Shown: positions 1-13,568, counted from the first letter of the stretch. The stretch: DNA of 64,000 nucleotides from Cerioporus squamosus (GCA_022592435.1 JABYQS010000149.1:1-64000), one strand, 5' to 3'. The notes: generated by a model from the sequence alone, not told the origin. Made by a program: numbers and translations.

Positions 1-3000
1 AGGCACCACACATTAATCCTATCCTTCCTCCTCACCGGTGAATGAGGGGCCCCTAAACCGACAGTGGAAGTGAAATCACCACGCGGTACTTCAGTGGTCA
101 CTGGTGAGAGCTAAGCGCCAAGGCATAACCGATGTATACCTCAGAGACCTTTAACCCTGTAATTCTCGGACCAGGGGATAGCCGAACCAGAGTATTCCGC
201 GGGCCCTTGCAGGTTGAAGACAGTAACGGACTGTCGCATAGAAGATTCGAAGCGCAGCGAGTACTTACTTACCGACAACAGAGAAAAGCTGGAGGCGCGG
301 CACCGACGCCAATCCGACACTTTATGTCCGTTCCTCCCACAGATCGACTACCAAGCGGAAGGTGTACGCACCACGTTGAGCGATCGTCATGTGTATGCGT
401 GGCTAACCACAAGCCGAATGGCCACCCTACGCCCGACGTGGCACAGCCCAGAGGACTAATATGGCAGTGCGTCCACCAATTCCTCCCTTCGCACCTGGCA
501 GTAGACCAATGGGTACCCCCCTACAGAAGGTATGCTGACCTTCAACCCACACAGGCCTGATACTGCCAATGAGAATCTGGACGCACCTCAGGTCACCTGG
601 CGATTGCTTGGCGGACCTTCGTATCGTGCACTCTGGGATTCTGTCGTGCGCCTTGTACCATTGGTCAAAGGGAGACCCGCCAGACTCAGACGGCGTGCAA
701 TATGTTCACCGCAATGTCTCACCGCAGGATATAGTCGCTGCTCGCGCCGCCGTTTCATAAGGTTCGGATCCTCTTCATATGTGCACCATTCACTCTCTTT
801 CTCACATCCTCGCACCGGTCCCGAGCACACTAGGACACTGTGTGACACACTTTAACAGAGAATCTACCGGTGGGAGCGGGAGGACCATCAAGGCCTCACG
901 TGGTACATCCTTGAAGTCCCGGGCCTCCCCGCTCGCAGAATTGCCTCCCCCACATCGACAACCCGGCACAGGAACCCCATTCCCCGCACCATCTCACCAG
1001 TCACTATCTCCCCGCACGGCGATATCAAGCCCGCAGAATGAGGCAAACGCACCTCCCGGCGGTACACGCGGCTTCTCCAATACAATATGCGGGCTCAGCG
1101 GACGTCCGCCCTTCGACGCTTCTCGCTCCCGCCGGTACCCATCCGCCATTCGTCCTGGTCAGATCGCACAGACAGGCCGACGGTCGCGCGAACGCTCACT
1201 GAACGCGAGGCCTCAGTGCTTCCGGGGCTCTCCCTCGTCCTCGTGCGTGCGGACCAGCTATCGGGTCTGGTGATCGAGTAGAGGTACGCACCAACACCCG
1301 ACGTCGTTCCTCCCGCCACCCGCACGCGCGCACTGCAGCCTCATGCTCGTAGTGGCGGCCCGGGGAATACATCGTTCTGTCGTGGACGTCGTTGGACGTC
1401 GAAGATATCGCAGAGATGCGACTTCCCGGCTGGACAGCCTGAGCTGCCTCTCCGGGCCTCATGCCCACTGGCACATGTTGCAGCGTCAGATGACTGCACT
1501 CTGATACAGCAGGCGTACCTAGACGTCAACGTTCTCTTCCCGCCGCTTCCGCACGCTGTCCGGCACGTCGACGGTCGCCCGAGCCATCCGAGTGCTTTTG
1601 CTTTGTGCACTCCCGGGTCTGCTCTCCTTGGGCGGCGCAGCGTCGCAGTCTGGACAGCAACAGCAGAAGAGGTGCGTTTGATAGCGGTCGCTCAATGGCG
1701 AGCACGTTACTGACCTCTGGCGAATATTATCCGGTAGCATCCAGCGTGACGACCCGCGATGGCGAGACCTCCTCCCATGCCCGCCCTTCCTCAGCAGGAA
1801 GCACTTCCGTCCACCGCAGGCTTCACCGACCGTTATATGCTGGGATGCTCGCCATTCAAGTTCGCGCATCACGATCTGCGGGGGCGCAAACCAACCACAT
1901 GCGGCGTCGTCACCGCCGATACAGATGAAGACACCCGCAGTTGAGATAGAGACGTTTATCCGAGAATCAACACCGAGTGCGACTGAACTCTATTCACAAT
2001 CCCGTGCAGCCTCCACCGCGACTGAATCTCCTGTCAACGCGCCCTCTTCGCGCGTACACGCAGCATATGGCGACTGATATGCGACTTGTCGCTCGCTCCC
2101 CAGGCTTTAGACACTCGTGACACTGCCAGTGGCTGGCACTTGCGCCGGGGCGTTTGTCTGTATTGATATTGTCACCGCCGCGCGTCGCAGTCTGCAGACA
2201 TGGTACATTCCTGCGTCCCCAGCGGTCAGTTCCTCCCCATCCGCGCTCACAGAGAAGGACGTGCCCGCCCCCACTCATCCACCCCGCTTCTAGCACCGGA
2301 AGTCGAACGGGACGGCCGCTGCACCACATGTAGCGTACAACCACCCCGGGCGGCATATACCTCGGAGGGCGGAAGGCGCCGCATGACCTTCTTCGTCCGA
2401 CCCGCACGCCTTCGACGCCTCGAGGACGTCATGCATCACCACCCCGCAGCCCGCACTTCGAGCTTTGAGCTTCGAGCTTCCGATGTCGGTCGCGCTGCAT
2501 GCACACGCCAGGTGGGCGTGGCTCCGCATGGCCACATGCCGCCGGTGTCGGATATATCGAAGGCGCGACGCACCGCGCATCACTGATCATGGATTCCTCG
2601 GGCACACGGACGAAGTGAGAGAGGCGGAGGGGGAAATGAAGATACATTACTGCTTCTAGTGCTAGACATTGCGCAACAATCGTACTGGTACATTACTTAC
2701 TCCCGCCGCGCGCGCGTCTACATATAGTCACACCCGCGGAGAGGAAGAGAGCCGATAGGTAACTGACGAACGGGCTACGGAGCAGTACGCGCACACCACA
2801 TGTGACAGACAAAACGACGAGTCGAGTTCGTAAGTAGCTTCCAGTCCAGGGCTCGAGGGCCCGGGCTCCGCTGAGCCCACTTTGGGGGTTGGGGGGCGAG
2901 GGAGAAAACGGAACCGGCGACGCGCGCGGGAGAGAGACGAGAAAGGGTGACGATAGTCCATTGAGATGTCGACGTGCGGGTGCGAGGGGAGCTACAGGAA

Positions 3001-3051
3001 AGAGGAACGAAGGACGAGGACACTGGTGCGCGGCAGGGCGCACACGACGCC
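1..3051. other. No supported gene
   Basis: Only short overlapping frames on both strands, none with recognisable domains, plausible splice chains or low-complexity protein signatures. A short alternating motif of the type gctttgagcttcgagctt occurs near 2461-2480. I see no tRNA, no terminal repeat pair and no transposase motif. A highly diverged or lineage-specific gene could be missed here. Confidence 0.5.
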
Positions 3052-4509
3052 TCAATCCTTCTTGAGCTCTCTCCGGAGGATGAACATGCGGTCGCCGTTT
3101 GGCTGTGCGCTGAGCTCCTGCACGCCGCGCATGGCTTCGATGCCTTGTGGACTCCGGCCCTTCGCGACGACGACGTAGATCTCGAGCCCATCGCCAACCT
3201 GTACGATGGCAAGGAGAATGTGATGAGCCACGATCCACGGAGGACGACAGACAAACAGGACGCGACAAGAGAGATATCTTCGGATGACAGGACGAAGCGC
3301 CGCGCTAGAACGCCGCGGAGGGAAGGGAGGAAAGGAAGGAAGGGTGGGGCGGGAGAGAAGACGAACCTCGATGTGGCGCTCCGTTGCGCTCGTAAACGAG
3401 TCAATGACGATAGAGAGGACATCTGACAGCGGCAAGTGCGTCGGGTGCGTCGTGCCGGGCGCTGCTTTCTGGTTCTTGAAGTATATCTGTGGTGATGCGC
3501 GATAACGCGGCGGGTGCAAGTCGGGAAAGGGTCGGGTTAGTATTGAATGCGATAGCGGGATGTGCATATGCGTCGGGTACGAACCTGGTTGTCCAGGAAG
3601 GGCTGGACGAGGGATTGGGCTGCGCCTGCGGCTCGGCAGGCTTCGCGCTCATATGATCCTACGGGATCAAAGGAGTAGACCGCACCGGTACCTAGGTAGT
3701 GGGAGGTCGGTCAGCATGCTATCGCTTCAGCTGTTCGCAATATTCGGAAGATGTGGCATGAACAGGTTTCTCCATGCCAATCAGGCTGGGGGCGCTTACG
3801 GTATAGAGTACGCGCGTCGCCTCCCATATACAGGGTACACGCGTCCCAGCGTGCATTGTGCTTCTCGAGCATGATGCACAGGAAGAAACCGGGAGAAGAA
3901 TAGAAATACACGCTTGCAACGCGCGTTGCAAGCAGGAGACGGGGAAAAGGAGTGCTCGTGCAGGATCAGAAGAGCGTCACTCACCATCCTCCTCAATGCC
4001 ACCGAGGATGTTGTAGACATAGTAGGGGAAGAAGCGTTGCGCATAGAGCATCGTTTGGATCAGACGGGCGATGGCGCGGAGAGGCATGTCCTTTGCGTGC
4101 GCATGTCTGTACCACTGAGCGGGCCACAGGCGTATTAGCATGCTGCCCAGCGCAGACGCGACGCGTCACCGATGGCGGGCACGCACCTCCAACCGCTGCT
4201 TCACTTTCTTGACAAACATGTTCCCGTCCGCGGCGAAGCCGTTGACCGCCAGGACTGCGCGGTCGGTTCTGGATGGGAGAGAAAGAGGGTTAGCGGATGA
4301 TCGGCAAACATCCTAGGCTGGATGTGATCGACGCACAGTCGGAAGACCTTGGGTGCATAGCGGGTCTGGATGCTGTAGCCCTCGCTCTGTCTGGTGTCAC
4401 CAGCGATGACTGTGAAGTCCGCACCAGCGATGGCCAGGATGGTGCCGCCGTTGTCGGTGTAGGGGTTGAACTGGCGCTGCTGGGGGTGTGCGAAGGAGCC
4501 GTCGGGCAT
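3052..4509 (-). CDS. PRE7: 20S proteasome subunit beta-6 (Pre7/PSMB1)
   Basis: Structural, non-catalytic beta subunit of the 20S core proteasome, part of the two inner rings in nucleus and cytosol. Six exons are inferred (4509-4337, 4268-4187, 4114-3985, 3691-3585, 3486-3367, 3198-3052), all with GT-AG introns and matching phases, giving 252 residues, near the family's usual 240. Family landmarks follow in order: [13 protein letters not shown] near residue 20, [77 protein letters not shown], and a C-terminus ending LRRELKKD. The start is the first ATG in the frame; the upstream frame has no other ATG. The loop before the C-terminus is longer than in the human protein. Intron 3 (3692-3984, 293 nt) and the last intron (168 nt) are long for this locus. 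A TATATA stretch lies about 95 bp upstream of the ATG. Confidence 0.95.
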
Positions 4510-7500
4510 GGTGGGCGAGTAGCGGTAGACGGCGTGGAGGATGTGCGGGACGGCGAGGACGACGAGCGAGGGGGAGACAGAGAGACGGGGAGGCGATGGA
4601 CGGGTAGTATATAGCAGAGGGCCGCGTCAGTTTCGGTCGCAGGACGCGCACCCACGGGCGCCTCCCGAGCGGAGTTGGAAGATGGGGTAAAGCCGAGGTT
4701 TCTGCTTCTGCCTGCCTTCCTCCTCCCTCCTTCCGGGGCACAGGCACACTCTCCTTCTCTGATCCCACCCCTCCAGCACCCCGACATTAATCCGCACCGG
4801 CCTTCGTCTATTCCTGCGAGACACCTGCCGTCGCGCCGCCGCGAACCACAGACGCGCCGGAAGCTGCACACAACACAGCGAACACCCTCCCCGCACATCC
4901 CAACTCAGATCGTGTGCATACGGCGAACAACGCGCTGCGACGCAAGGTCGGCCCTGGAGCTCGGAGCTCAAATGACCGCTCTTCGACCAGCACAATTCGC
5001 CGGTGTCACCACTGGGAACGCTCCCATCTTCCCCTGCCGGCGCTCATGATAGGCCTCTCTCGGAAGACGTCCATCGAACACTACTCAGTATCGATCCTCC
5101 GAACCCACCGCCATCTCGCAGCAACCAGCCTGACACATCTCCACGCCCTCGCCTTTCACACGCATCTCCCACCCCTGCTTCTCACGAACCGACCCCGGCT
5201 CACTACCACCGCGAACCGAAGCTATCGACGTCCCACTGCTCCCTGTCTACTCGGATCCCGGCTGTTCCGCTCTCTGGGTGCCCGCAAGCCTCATCTCGAC
5301 AAGCCTGAGACGGCGCTCCGCTTTTGCATCCGCATCGTTAGCCCCGCGCAGTTATCACGCCGGGATCACACCGCCGCTCGGCCGGACGACCGTGTCCCAT
5401 TCAGTGGGCCATCGGTCATTTCAACCAGCATGGGGGTGCGTCCGGCCGTGGCTGCATCACTCACCAGTGCGGCCTTGCACAGCTCCCATAGTTTGCTCGC
5501 TCTATGAGAGACATGGTCGCCCAAGTGGGTAAGACCATACATACCAACACAGATACACCGCGGACTGCATGGTATGCCTGGTCTGACCCACTTGGCCGCA
5601 AAGCCCTGGTGCTTCGCTTCGGTGGCGGTGCGCCCTCAACTCGGCATCCTTGAACACCGCCACCGCTATGGTACAACCGTGTTCGTGTAGTACTCGAAGC
5701 TAGCGATTTGCGCCTTGCGCGCCTCAGCGAGCGTAGAACCGATGGTTATCTCCGTTGGGTGTGCGATGCCGAGTCCCCATGCCCATCTCCCCTGGCGTCA
5801 CAGCGACCATGGCCAGGAACAGAACACCGCGCCGCCTGCCTGTCAGCCCTAGTACCTTTGTGCAGCTGTGAAGCCGATGGCCGCGGCGCAAAGGTGGCGA
5901 CAGCGTGTACACACGGGACTAAGGTGAGCACGCCTCTCTCATGGTTGAAATTAAGCGTGGTACCGCCTCTACCACGCTTGAACCTTGCGCTCCACCTTAA
6001 GACCTCTGGCAGCGTGAAGGGACCCAGGTACTGGAGATCTGCTTGAGCCTCCGCTCTGCGCCTCTGTAGGCTATATTCAGAGCATATACCTATCGGCCTC
6101 GTGAGTCGTTGGTTATATACGGCACAAGTCGTCTCTGCTCTCAACTAGGGTCGTTTGTCGGCCATTGCTTTGGCGGTAGCGGTCGAATCTTTGCATGAAA
6201 AACCTGAGTTGCGTCGCAAGGCGGTCGGACGCCGAGTACGGGAGTAGGGCGAGGCGCATACAGGCAGCTAGTCTCGCTCTCCCAATACTTGTCGAGCCGA
6301 ACTTGGACAGTTTCCGCTCGTATATGCGCATAACAAGCCAAGCACGAGGGTTCATTCCATTTGCTCTCCGGCATGGCTCCGTTCCTCCGGCCGGGGAGGC
6401 CTGCCGAGGTGTTTCCTCGGAGGATATATTCAATATGCTGGATTGTCGGGATCTTCAACCCTAGCTTGAGATTCCCACCATATATTCCCCGGGATGAGGT
6501 TGCCACATTCATCCAGCTCGATGCATGTTCCCCGTCGGTTGGATCTGCGCTCACGGCCGTCAATCTAGGATATCGAGTTGACCATCTCGCTGCGATAGAG
6601 CATAGCAATCGCTGTGATAAATGCCATCTCCACCTTGCCTTATCCGCATCGATTCGCAGCACACAGACTGAGTTTGAGCCCATTCACAGGCATTGAGCAG
6701 ACACGGGGTGCTTGGCCAACGGATGTTCGCGCGACGTCCGCACGGGACCAAATACGCACACATTGCACTTCTCGTTCCTGAATGGTGAGCTGCGTATGTC
6801 AGCTCTCTGCAGTCACCCGTGCTCATCTCCGCGACCCAACTTCAATCTCTCAGAGGCGTCTGTGTGATCAGCATGCCCTTTGCGGCACGCGTTCCAGGGG
6901 GCGCCGTCGGCTTGTCGCCCTCGTGCGCTCTGTGTCGCTGTCCTCGAACCGTCAGTCCCACCGTGCCTCCGGGCTCTCTCGCGCTGCAGAGCATGGGAAC
7001 CCCGAGGCGCGCTGCTATTCTCGTCGACGGTGTCTCAAGCAACGGTGTGCGCCCCGGCTGCGCGTGAATAGACTTGACAGCTCGTGTTCAGGCCAAGGTT
7101 CCCTCATTTCGGCCTCTCGGTGCCTCGCCCAAAGAAAGCTGCGCTGCCAGGGGCGCGAGCACGAGCACGAAGGGCAGTGCGGTGCTCCGTCGAGGGAGAA
7201 CGCGCGGTCACGTTCCCAATAGGAATCCACGACGCGGGCGTTCGCGAATCCCGCTCTATCCCGCAACGCCCCTCGCTCTGCAGGCGTGGCCTGTCAGTGG
7301 GCGACGTCGGGTTTTCCACGCTCGCACTATGCACACGCGAAGCGGGAAGCAGGAAGCGGCCGGCTATTCGTAACGTCACCTCTCCCCATTGGGCGGCGCG
7401 CATCCCCCTGGACGCGCGGACTCTGGAGTCTGCAGAAGGGGGGTTCGTGTTGCGTCTGCGCTGTGGGGAGGTGGTGCTGGCCAGAGCCTGGACTCGCGGG

Positions 7501-9964
7501 TGCGCTCAGCGCTGGCTGCCCCGAAGCTGGAGTCTAGGCTGGGGACTGTGCCACCCATACAGTGCATCGATCTCGCGTTTGCGCGGGGTGCGAAGGCCAG
7601 CTTCTTCGGGAGTCGTTCTGTTCTTGCATCGGCGTCAGTACATAGAACCAGAACCGGGCGCGTTCGAAGGAGACACAGCTCGAGATAGCTCTCTTGCAAG
7701 TCCCCGTTGGCTTCGATTCCCGCGCGGCTCTGGGCCTGTAGGCGGTAGAGCGCGTGTATGCTCGTCTCTGGGTTTCACTCCTGTCAACCATCGGCATTGA
7801 AGCTGCGATGTGTGGAGACAACCCCATCCCAAACTTGCCTCTCGGCCCGCGTCGATGCACACCTCATCCTCAACCGACCTTCCTTGTCGTCAGTATGACG
7901 CTGAACATCCACCCTCTGTGGTGCTGTACGGGGAAGAAGTCTCTCGGATGCTCTTCATCGCGCACGGCTCGCGACTTCGTACGCAGTGCATGCCGCGTTG
8001 CGGAAAAACGACCGCCATCTGCATCCGACTCTCCGTCCGCCTTCTACTTTGCTCTCGAGGACTCGAGGTCGCGTTCCCCGGCGGCTGGCCAGTGGCAGGA
8101 CGTTCCCGCGTGCGGACAGGATTAGGGTCCCTTCTCGTCCTCCGACTGGCCAGTGCCACCGAGCGCGACGAGCATATGTCCCGGGCGCATACATATGTGC
8201 CGACGTCCAGCCCGGCGATCAATGGACCGCAGGCTATAGTAGGTGCAGCGCAAACCGTCATTCAGACGTATGTCTGCCACTGTCTGCTGCTAGGACACCG
8301 CTGGCTGGCATCCGTCAGCATTGTGGCAGCCCGACTTCACCTACCCGAATGCGATTGATGGCCTTTGCGGGGCCTGGGCCTTCTTGCCATGTACGCATCC
8401 TCTTCTTTCATATAATTGCTGCAACAGCGCCACCGCGCCTCCCGTCTCCGCCCTCGGACCCAGTCACGGCCATGGCCCTCCCGCGATCTCGCTAGGCCGT
8501 GCGCGTCACCAAGGACCTCTTAAGTGCGAACCCCCGAACGCGGCGCTCCGACGCACTCGCAGGACGAGGCCCCGGGCTGTATTGGAGTGCTGCTTAGGCG
8601 CGGCGGAAACCTCGGGCTTCTCATGCACGCCTCCCGCCGCCCGCCAGGTTTCTCCGTGTGTTCCTCACGCCTCGCGTCCAACGGTCCATGCCTCGACGTT
8701 ATCGTGCGCGCGAGCTTGAGTGGCGTTCGAGTGGACTTCTCTCTCTCTCTCTATCGGCGCGCTTGCGTCGCTGTTTCGCGCCTTCCCTTCTTGGAGCTTC
8801 AGCTTCGTCGTCCTTCGAATTCGTGGTGGTCGCTGCTGGGTGCTTCTCCCGACGCACATCGGAACCCTGGTGCTGAGAGACGTTGGCGCTGCGCGTCCGA
8901 ACCCCCAAAATCCGTTCCCAGGCGGTCCCAGGGTGGCGCGGGTCGTTCTTGCAAGATGTGCGTGTGCATGGCCATGGCCCGTGGAGCCTGCACGCGTCGG
9001 GTCAGCGAGTGAGCACACGGTTGGCCTGCTCCGGTTTGGCGTGTACTCACTCACCGTCTTTCGGGTGACGGTGCGCACTCCACTGTTCCAGCTTTCGAAG
9101 GCCTCTCCTGCCTTTCCATTTCGCATGCTGCAGGGGTGCTGCTGCGCCGTCCATGAGGAGCCCGGTCGCAAGTCTGGCTAAGGATGGCGCATTCTACGCT
9201 ATCTGGTCGTCCATCAGGATGTGCGTTCCATCGAGTAAGTCATCCCTTGCGCAATCGAGGACCCCGACGGAGGCCATTCCATCCCAGGACATATCGGTGG
9301 TGCTGTTTCTCCGAAGTGCTAGCACTGCGCGCAGGCGAGGCACTCCACGACGAGGAGCAGTTGATACGAACCACCCTCGGGCACGTTCGTCGATGCCATC
9401 CTCGTATCTTCTGTGTGGCACTGGTACGTATCTCGCTTACCTTTATCTCATCGACTATCTGCTGCAGCTCCGTGATTGTGCTGATTTAGCTCCATCCATG
9501 CTGCAGATCCGCTCACCAAGCATCGCGACTCGCGAGCTGCGGGTGAACGAGCATGCCACCAATGGTGGTGAGAGGCGCCCGTGGGCGCCCCGACGACTCT
9601 CCGCCTTGTCGACCAAAATGTCCAGGAATGGAATCGCCTTGCGAGACCGTGGAAGGGTTGGGACCATCATGAGCAGGTACAGCGTAAGGACGATAATTCA
9701 TGACAGTAGATGGCACGACGTCAGCGGTGCGGCTTTCATTTGCTGCGCAGGAACGCAAGTGTGAACGCGAATCTGGTGCCTTCAGCAGACATCGGGGATC
9801 CAACATCGATCTTCATTGGTTCCTGGGTACCTCTTACATCTGATCCCCGTGGACGAACCCCATCCCGGGCACAGGTGCGAGAAACCAGCCACTCTTACAG
9901 GCTGATGCGTATCTAGGAGGCCGACGACGAAGCACAGAGCACGCTCTCCTGTCAACGGCTGCAT
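4510..9964. other. Long stretch without a supported gene
   Basis: About 5.4 kb of GC-rich sequence. The longest frame (7084-7800, 238 codons) is rich in Arg, Ser and Gly, has no domain and overlaps equally long frames on the other strand, so I treat it as chance. No signal peptide plus repeat architecture, no reverse transcriptase, transposase or long terminal repeats were recognised. The first about 100 bp upstream of 4509 should hold the proteasome gene promoter. Confidence 0.45.
8738..8752. repeat. Short (TC)n microsatellite
   Basis: An uninterrupted TC/CT dinucleotide tract of about 15 bp inside the gene-free stretch. It may be a polymorphic marker; no function is suggested. Confidence 0.9.
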
Positions 9965-11432
9965 TCAGAGACCGAACCGCTCAAGCTCGGTGTCCGGCAA
10001 GAGTCCCTGTTGGCTCGTCCGCTGGTAGACCTTCAGGGACCCGTCCTGCTGACATACGAGGGTCAGGCGGCCGCGCTGCCCGTGGTCCTTCACGAGCTCC
10101 TGGATCGCGCGCAGGGCGGCTGCGAGCTGCCTGAAGGAGCGCTGGATCCGCGCGTTGTTCTCGATGTTCCGGAGCTCGTCGCTTCCCAGCTTGTGTTCGA
10201 TCATCCGCTCGAACGTCCCGCGGTTGTGCGCCGCGAGGAAGAGGTGGGGGGTGTAGGAGAGCAGGAGTTGGGGGTACTGCTCTGCCCAGCTGAACTCGTC
10301 GATGTATTTCTCTGAGCGCGTCGTCAGCTCCACAATGGACGACTGGGGTACTTGGGTGCCCGCCCGGATGACTGCGATGTCTGAAGCTTGTGAGGGAACT
10401 CGGGATGTGCCGGTCGTGGATGCGACGTTGAGGTTCAGCATGATATCGGTGAGGCTGTCGACATTCGTGGAGGTAGCACTGGTAGTGCTTGGCTGGGACC
10501 GTCTCGTGCGCGTAGTACTCGTCGCATCAGGTTGAGGGAGACAAGCATCGACCTCAAAGCGAACGACCATCTTCAGCCCGCAGAAGGTCTGCAGGACGAT
10601 CACGCATGGTCAACACCATGCCCGCACATCAAGACGGGAGATATGAGAACTCACATACTGCACAATGCGATGATGACCGGTGCTACGCTCGCATCCCTTC
10701 GCGGGGGTGGTACTCTCCCGCTCGAAGTTATGGCCGCAGCCCGACTTGGGAGGAGCTGCAACCTCCCTCTGTCGCTTCTCCCACCGGTGCATCAGGACGG
10801 TCTTCTCGCCGCCGAGCTGCAGATCGATGCGCCACTCCTTCAGAGGCTCCGCAGAGTCTGCCCCCGAGTACTGCAGCCATCGCATCAGCTTGCGGAGGCC
10901 GTTCCTGTCCGTGACGATGTCGACGGCACTCCAGTCGATCGTGGTGTCGGCGTTCTCCTCGGACACGATGTCCACTGCGCGGAAGAGGGGGAGCAAGCAC
11001 GATGCGCCGCCCATGCGGAAGCCGTTCTGGTCCACAAATCGCACGCCAGTATCGTAGGGTACGCGGTAGGGAAAAGCGCGGTTACGCCATTCCGGTGGAG
11101 AGCCTGGGCGGCTATCAGCGTGTTACACTGGAGGTCATGCCAGTGCTTGACGTACCAGGGACTATGATGGTGGGCTGCTCCTCCTCTACCCAGTTGTAGG
11201 ATCCCAGATACTTCACGGCCTCGGGCTTAACCGGTTTCCCAGTCGAGGAGTCTATGGACGGCTTCGACACGATACGGACAATATCTCGCCCCAAGCCTTC
11301 CATCAGGTCGCGATCTGGAGGGAGAGTGGGCTGTCGGGTATTCGTGGAGCGATAGCTACTGGATCCACGAGATCCTCGCATGCTACCTCCGTAGCTGCTG
11401 CCGCGGGAAGTGTAGATGCCATGGTATGACAT
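9965..11432 (-). CDS. Conserved fungal protein, family often mislabelled geranylgeranyl pyrophosphate synthetase
   Basis: Three exons (11432-11156, 11103-10655, 10588-9965) with matching phases give 449 residues. The N-terminus is Ser/Gly/Arg rich (about 40 residues), then comes the family signature LGSYNWVEEEQPTIIVPG followed by SPPEWRNRAFPYRVPYDTG, a central segment with GCGHNF and HHRIVQY, then FCGLKMVVRFEVDACLP. After a Ser/Thr-rich linker, the C-terminal half carries a predicted helical region around QYPQLLLSYTPHLFLAAHNR. These segments match a widespread fungal family whose database label is geranylgeranyl pyrophosphate synthetase, but neither DDxxD prenyl-diphosphate motif is present, so the label is very likely wrong and the function is unknown. 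The start ATG at 11432 is the first in frame. The exon-1/exon-2 join falls inside VPG|SPP, a conserved block, which supports it. Confidence 0.85.
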
Positions 11433-11982
11433 CGAGGGAGAGGAACAGAAGGTGGTTTCGAAGTGAGGTAGTCGTCGAAGCGAGGGCGTTGAGCAGGGTT
11501 TTATCCTGTGCGCTATGTGGGTTGCAGTGGCAAGCGCGCAATTCCTAGGACTACCGCAGCACCGCCGACCTTCTGCGGTAGGGAAGAGCTGCTGCCTGAG
11601 CTAATGTGCACTTCGACTGGTCGTGGGGTTATTCCTGGACCGCAGGATACCTGCAGCGTAAGTGAGGCTGCGGCACAACTTCGCGTCCACATGATGACGA
11701 CGGTAAGACTCACAGGTACCTCAGGCTTGTATGCGGATGAAGCAGCACGCGCCTTCGCCCAACCCAACTGTCAGAAATCATGCTGTCCGGCGGTGTGCCA
11801 AACACAGGCAGACTCCAATTGACATCGTACACCGGCCCTGCATTTCAGGGATGCGTGACAGAAGTGCTTGAGGCAGCAGTACAGTACAGAGTCGCACAAG
11901 AACTGTCAACGACCATGAGTTCTACCCGGTCTCCTCACAAAATTCTTAAAAGAAGCGTACCTTCATTCCTTACCCAAGCATC
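11433..11982. other. Intergenic; no gene seen
   Basis: Separates two minus-strand genes. It must contain the promoter of the 9965-11432 gene and the 3' untranslated region of the 11983-13568 gene. Short frames on both strands carry no recognisable features. Confidence 0.6.
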
Positions 11983-13568
11983 TCACCGCTCCTCCCGCTC
12001 TACGACCTGACTAGCAGTGTATGGATCCAGTCTCCGCAGGATCTGCCGCTCATCTCCTCGATCCACCGTCCAGACCGTCCGCTCACGACTCGCAGGCGAC
12101 AGGACGATCGTACGGAGGGAAGGGCCGCTCGCCGCCAAGGCTGATACGAGCACCGCGATGTCGATGTTGGCCATGGTCTTTTGCAGCCTCGGATGCACAG
12201 GTGGGAGTTCGTGCAAGTAGTCGGATTCCTCCCTAATGAAGAATTCCCCTATCTTGACGTGCAGATACTCAAGTTGGCACGTCGCTAGGAAGGGAGCAAT
12301 TGTGTCCTGCATCCGAATGTGAGCGGTATAGCGAAGAGCGCTTGGAGGGAGACATGGATCCTTACTATAAGCTCCCGGGTGGTCACCATCTCCTCGGCGG
12401 GGACCGTTGCGTGGAGGCACATGTGCGATACGGCACCGGGCTCGACTGTCCCTGTGCCATATACGAAGAGGCTCGGCAACGCAATGATGGCCGTTTTAAA
12501 CCACGGAGCACAGTAGATCGTCATGTCGACTCGGCGAGGGCGCGTGCGAGAGATGACGTCGAGGTATGCGTGGTGCGATGTGTAGTCGTACTGTCCCAGA
12601 CTCACTCGACGCACAGGGCAAGTCAGACACAGCGCGTAGAGGTCTCCAATGGAGCCGTGAAGGTAGTCCAACGAGGTCCAGCCGCCTCTGTCCTTCTGGA
12701 ACGCGATGGAAGCGTTCCGTACGGCAGCGATTTCGTCGCTCGGGTTCTCCAAGTCGTACTCGAACTCGCGCGCAGCGATGGTGAACTCCCGCAAACTGGG
12801 GAAGGTCTGGGAGATGCACTGCAGGTTGATGATCTGGTCATCAATGCTCAACGCCAGGATGCGGAGCAAGGGGTAGGGCGTCCATCTCGAGCTCGCCAGG
12901 CTGCTGTAACGGATGCGCAGCTTCTCGAGCTGCGGCTGGCGTTCGGCCAATTCGTTAGGGAAGTGTGAACCGAGCTCATGGTCGTCTTCACTAGGAACGG
13001 TTAGTGCCTTCAGCGCTGAGCGTAGTCGCAGCACCATGGCACGGATGTTTTCGTGTACCTCCCTTCCCACCCAGACTTGCAACAGACGGAGATTCTCGAG
13101 TTGCGAGACCGCATCGGCGAAGCGTGTGTCCTGCTTGGTGAATAGCACTTCGCAACGGCGAAGACAGAGGTTGCGGAGCTGGGTTGCACCGCTGATGACC
13201 TGGATAAGCATGCTAGCTACGTCAGGAGTGATGAGTGGGATGTGGTTGATGACGAGTGTGTGAAGATAAACAAGCCGCGAGGGCTCGCCGGCGAGCATCA
13301 GTCGACAGAACGACTCAATCTGGACGTTCCCCGTCAGGTAGACCGGACGAGAGAGGAGTTCCTTCACGGTTTCCTTCCGGAGTACGCGAGATGCATAGCC
13401 AACTCGCAACAAGTCTGCGACGGCGCAGGACTGCAAGATGATTCGGAAGACGTCGAGATTGAGAGCGGGGGTATCCCTCGGAAACGAGTCCGTGACCTGT
13501 CTAGCAAATCGATGGTTAGTTCAGTAAGTGTTCACACCGAGCAATCATTGAACGTACTGGAAGGCCAT
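11983..13568 (-). CDS. F-box/LRR-like protein
   Basis: Three exons give 488 residues: a 12-nt first exon (13568-13557, coding MAFQ), a main exon (13496-12366) and a last exon (12306-11983). The last intron (59 nt) has a GTAAGG donor, a CTCAC branch-like site and a CAG acceptor, and joins two long frames in phase. The N-terminus reads TPALNLDVFRIILQSCAVAD, an F-box-like start, followed by irregular leucine-rich repeats (for example LRNLCLRRCEVLF, LEKLRIRYSSLA, LLRILALSIDD). Such proteins are usually SCF ubiquitin-ligase substrate receptors and are greatly expanded in agaricomycetes; the target cannot be inferred. The F-box is degenerate, so the SCF role is a family-level guess. The gene is divergent to the aldo-keto reductase at 14117. 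Confidence 0.8.

Noticed and set aside
7084..7800. 238-codon plus-strand frame
   Set aside because: Arg/Ser/Gly-rich, no domain or splice context, and overlapped by frames of similar length on both strands; expected by chance in GC-rich DNA.
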